DNA of 64,000 bases from NCBI GenBank assembly GCA_002278855.1, contig NCGG01000009.1, positions 28,535-92,534 on the forward strand, read 5' to 3'. The notes under the pieces are model-generated. The model was not told the origin of the DNA and made no database searches. It worked only from the letters and a program-made list of their open reading frames with translations. This stretch comes from Sphingomonadales bacterium 28-55-16 (lineage in GTDB: Bacteria; Pseudomonadota; Alphaproteobacteria; Sphingomonadales; Sphingomonadaceae). The position numbers and the translations under genes are program-made. How positions within the stretch are numbered: the first letter of the stretch is position 1; each line of letters opens with the position of its first letter. This document shows positions 62,358 through 64,000 of this stretch, piece by piece.

Positions 62358-63367
62358 ACCACATGACCTCAGTTGCCGGAGATTCAGGAAGTGTTTATCT
62401 GAACAGCTACCTTGCGCCGTTCAGCACATGGCTTGCATCCGACGATGTCACAGAAATACTGATCAACCGTCCCTCTGAAATATGGGTAGAGCGTTTGGGC
62501 GTTGCGCAGATGGAGCGCCACCACGCGCCTCAAATTGACAAGCAGCTGTTGGAACGACTGGCCTACCAAATTGCGCGGATAAGCCACCAAGGCGTCAGCC
62601 GCGAAAATCCTCTTCTGGCTGCAATCCTACCTGGCGGCGCTCGGGTGCAGATGGTGTTGCCGCCCGCGACCCGAGGAGAGGTTGCGCTTGCGATCCGCAA
62701 GCACCGATTGCAGGATATGACGCTCGAGCATTATGTTGAGCAGAGCGGACGCGCGTCAGCACAAGGTGCCGGTCAAAGCGCAAGCGATGTGCAGGCATCG
62801 TTGGAGATGTACCTGCGAAACAACGACATGCTGGGTTTCTTTCGACTGGCGGTTGCCGCGCGTAAGACGATCCTCATTTCTGGCGGAACGTCATCGGGTA
62901 AGACGACATTGCTGAACGCTATGTTGAAGGAGGTTCCGAAACACGAACGCCTTATCGCCATTGAAGACACGCCGGAAATTCGTCTTGGTAGTGATAATGC
63001 GCTTGGACTAGTGGCCGTGGCGGGCGATCAAGGCGAAGCCAAAGTGACTGTCGATGACCTGATGCGCGCGTCGCTTCGTATGCGGCCAGACCGGCTTGTT
63101 GTCGGGGAACTACGCGGGAATGAAACCGTTACCTTTCTGCGCGCGATTAACACGGGTCACCCCGGATCTATAAGCACGGTGCATGCCAACTCCGCCCAAG
63201 GCGCATTGGAGCAAATAGCCTTCATGTGCATGCAGGCAGGACTGGGTCTTGGCCGCCAAGAAACCTTTGATTACGCCCGTTCGATGATCGACGTCATCAT
63301 TCAGCTGGACCGCAAAAGTGGACAGCGCACTGTTAGCGCCATCGAGCTAATCCACCCTGCACGCTGA
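62354..63367 (+). CDS. virB11: Type IV secretion hexameric ATPase VirB11
   Basis: A 337-aa traffic ATPase. Walker A GGTSSGKT is at 177-184; the Asp box lies in IAIEDTPEIRL, the Walker B/His region in RMRPDRLVVGELRG and GHPGSISTVHANSAQGALEQ. It is the last gene of the operon; no further secretion gene follows before the right edge. Confidence 0.97.
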   Translation: MNHMTSVAGDSGSVYLNSYLAPFSTWLASDDVTEILINRPSEIWVERLGVAQMERHHAPQIDKQLLERLAYQIARISHQGVSRENPLLAAILPGGARVQMVLPPATRGEVALAIRKHRLQDMTLEHYVEQSGRASAQGAGQSASDVQASLEMYLRNNDMLGFFRLAVAARKTILISGGTSSGKTTLLNAMLKEVPKHERLIAIEDTPEIRLGSDNALGLVAVAGDQGEAKVTVDDLMRASLRMRPDRLVVGELRGNETVTFLRAINTGHPGSISTVHANSAQGALEQIAFMCMQAGLGLGRQETFDYARSMIDVIIQLDRKSGQRTVSAIELIHPAR

Positions 63368-63780
63368 GCACCCGCCTGCGCTTTCGATGTTGCGCGCTCA
63401 AGACCTTCATTTGCAAATATTGGTAACTGTGAATTCAAATCCCAAAATCTGCAGAAAAGATTTTCCGCAAAATGTTAGCGGCACAGTTCGCAATTGGCGC
63501 ACCCTGAATGATGAAACCGATAACATTTATATCTTTGATATTATGATATAAAATGCATGATTAATTTTAATTCGGAAACAGTTTGTTGTTTCTTGCCCGA
63601 GTTGGCGCGCGTGGTGCTTTGTGCGATTATGCGCTTGAAGGCACTGTATCGTTTGCTGGCAGCGTACTGTCAGAAATTCGGTTTATCTCGACTTTGGCGT
63701 ATTTGATGTATCTGAGAAATATGTGCCTTCAGGCTGCGCCGGTGAAAAAAACTTAGGCAAGATAGCTCTCGATTTTTGCC
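63368..63780. other. AT-rich intergenic region after the virB operon
   Basis: 413 bases with no gene I can support and noticeably more A+T than the flanks around 63480-63590. An unassigned frame of 58 codons (TTG 63583 to TAG 63756, with residues RVGARGALCDYALEG) resembles nothing I know. No terminator with a clear stem was found after virB11. Confidence 0.5.
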
Positions 63781-64000
63781 CTAAATCTCCGGATGGCCCT
63801 CAGCGACTGTCCAGGTTTGTCCCTTTGCCAGCAGCTTGCCGAGGTCAGGTGTCTTTCCTGCACTGGCCGACTCGTTCTGGGCAATGACGGCGTCGTTAAA
63901 CGTCGGGCGTGGATCGTCGTACAGGACGCCGAGTGCCATGGGGAATTCGCCAAATGGCATTTCCACAAGCATGTGCGCGAGCGAACGGTTGGTCACGTCA
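63781..64000 (-). CDS. C-terminal end of a 2-oxoacid:ferredoxin oxidoreductase beta subunit
   Basis: Only the last 73 codons are visible, ending in TAG at 63781; the rest lies past the right edge. TNRSLAHMLVEMPFGEFP, MALGVLYDDPRPTFNDAV and the ending GKLLAKGQTWTVAEG match the tail of KorB/OorB-type thiamine-diphosphate subunits as I recall them, which convert 2-oxoglutarate or pyruvate to the CoA ester. The identification rests on this short piece. Confidence 0.6.
   Translation of the reverse strand, partial: DVTNRSLAHMLVEMPFGEFPMALGVLYDDPRPTFNDAVIAQNESASAGKTPDLGKLLAKGQTWTVAEGHPEI

Overview
The window looks like chromosome of an aquatic alphaproteobacterium of the order Sphingomonadales (an Erythrobacter/Sphingopyxis/Sphingorhabdus-like organism). 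This rests on recognised protein families and gene order, not on a database search: a two-exbD TonB system, a close relative of Erythrobacter EL222, an alternative oxidase, DUF2794 and a virB-type operon. GC content is moderate by eye. I see no insertion sequence, prophage, rRNA or CRISPR array. The only tRNA is tRNA-Leu(CAA).

Left part (1-16.4 kb): an HNH nuclease cut by the left edge; gluQ; a HIG1 membrane protein; a cobalamin adenosyltransferase; a secreted unknown; and the tonB-exbB-exbD-exbD operon, whose exbB-exbD gap can fold as a three-way junction. Next comes the most interesting locus, a light module. A proton-pumping rhodopsin and its retinal-making enzyme Blh lie on the minus strand. 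They diverge from an EL222-type LOV-HTH blue-light transcription factor across a 185-bp promoter region that carries a 21-bp-spaced direct repeat. After it come a glycine-zipper protein with nine GYYDxxGRW repeats, glnB-glnA behind a sigma-54-like promoter, and a PQQ-dependent dehydrogenase.

Middle (16.4-48 kb): fatty-acid and aldehyde genes (thiolase, acyl-CoA synthetase, coniferyl-aldehyde-type dehydrogenase, SDRs, quinone reductase); pgsA-moaD-moaE; oxyR divergent from cysE; an orphan Flp pilin; and the full phosphate regulon phoR-pstSCAB-phoU-phoB with a likely Pho box. The glm cluster follows (gph divergent from glmU, a beta-helix protein, then glmS), with a VapBC-type toxin-antitoxin pair wedged between the beta-helix gene and glmS. 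Next are an alternative oxidase with a 45-aa membrane protein behind it, and argD-argF-hslO.

Right part (47-64 kb): glutaryl-CoA dehydrogenase divergent from an ALDH7-type dehydrogenase that is followed by a carotenoid/stilbene oxygenase; a DUF1501/DUF1800 pair with a proline-repeat linker; and a tightly overlapped type IV secretion operon virB1-2-3-4-6-9-10-11 that lacks virB5, virB7, virB8 and virD4. At the right edge is the C-terminal end of what looks like a 2-oxoacid:ferredoxin oxidoreductase beta subunit.
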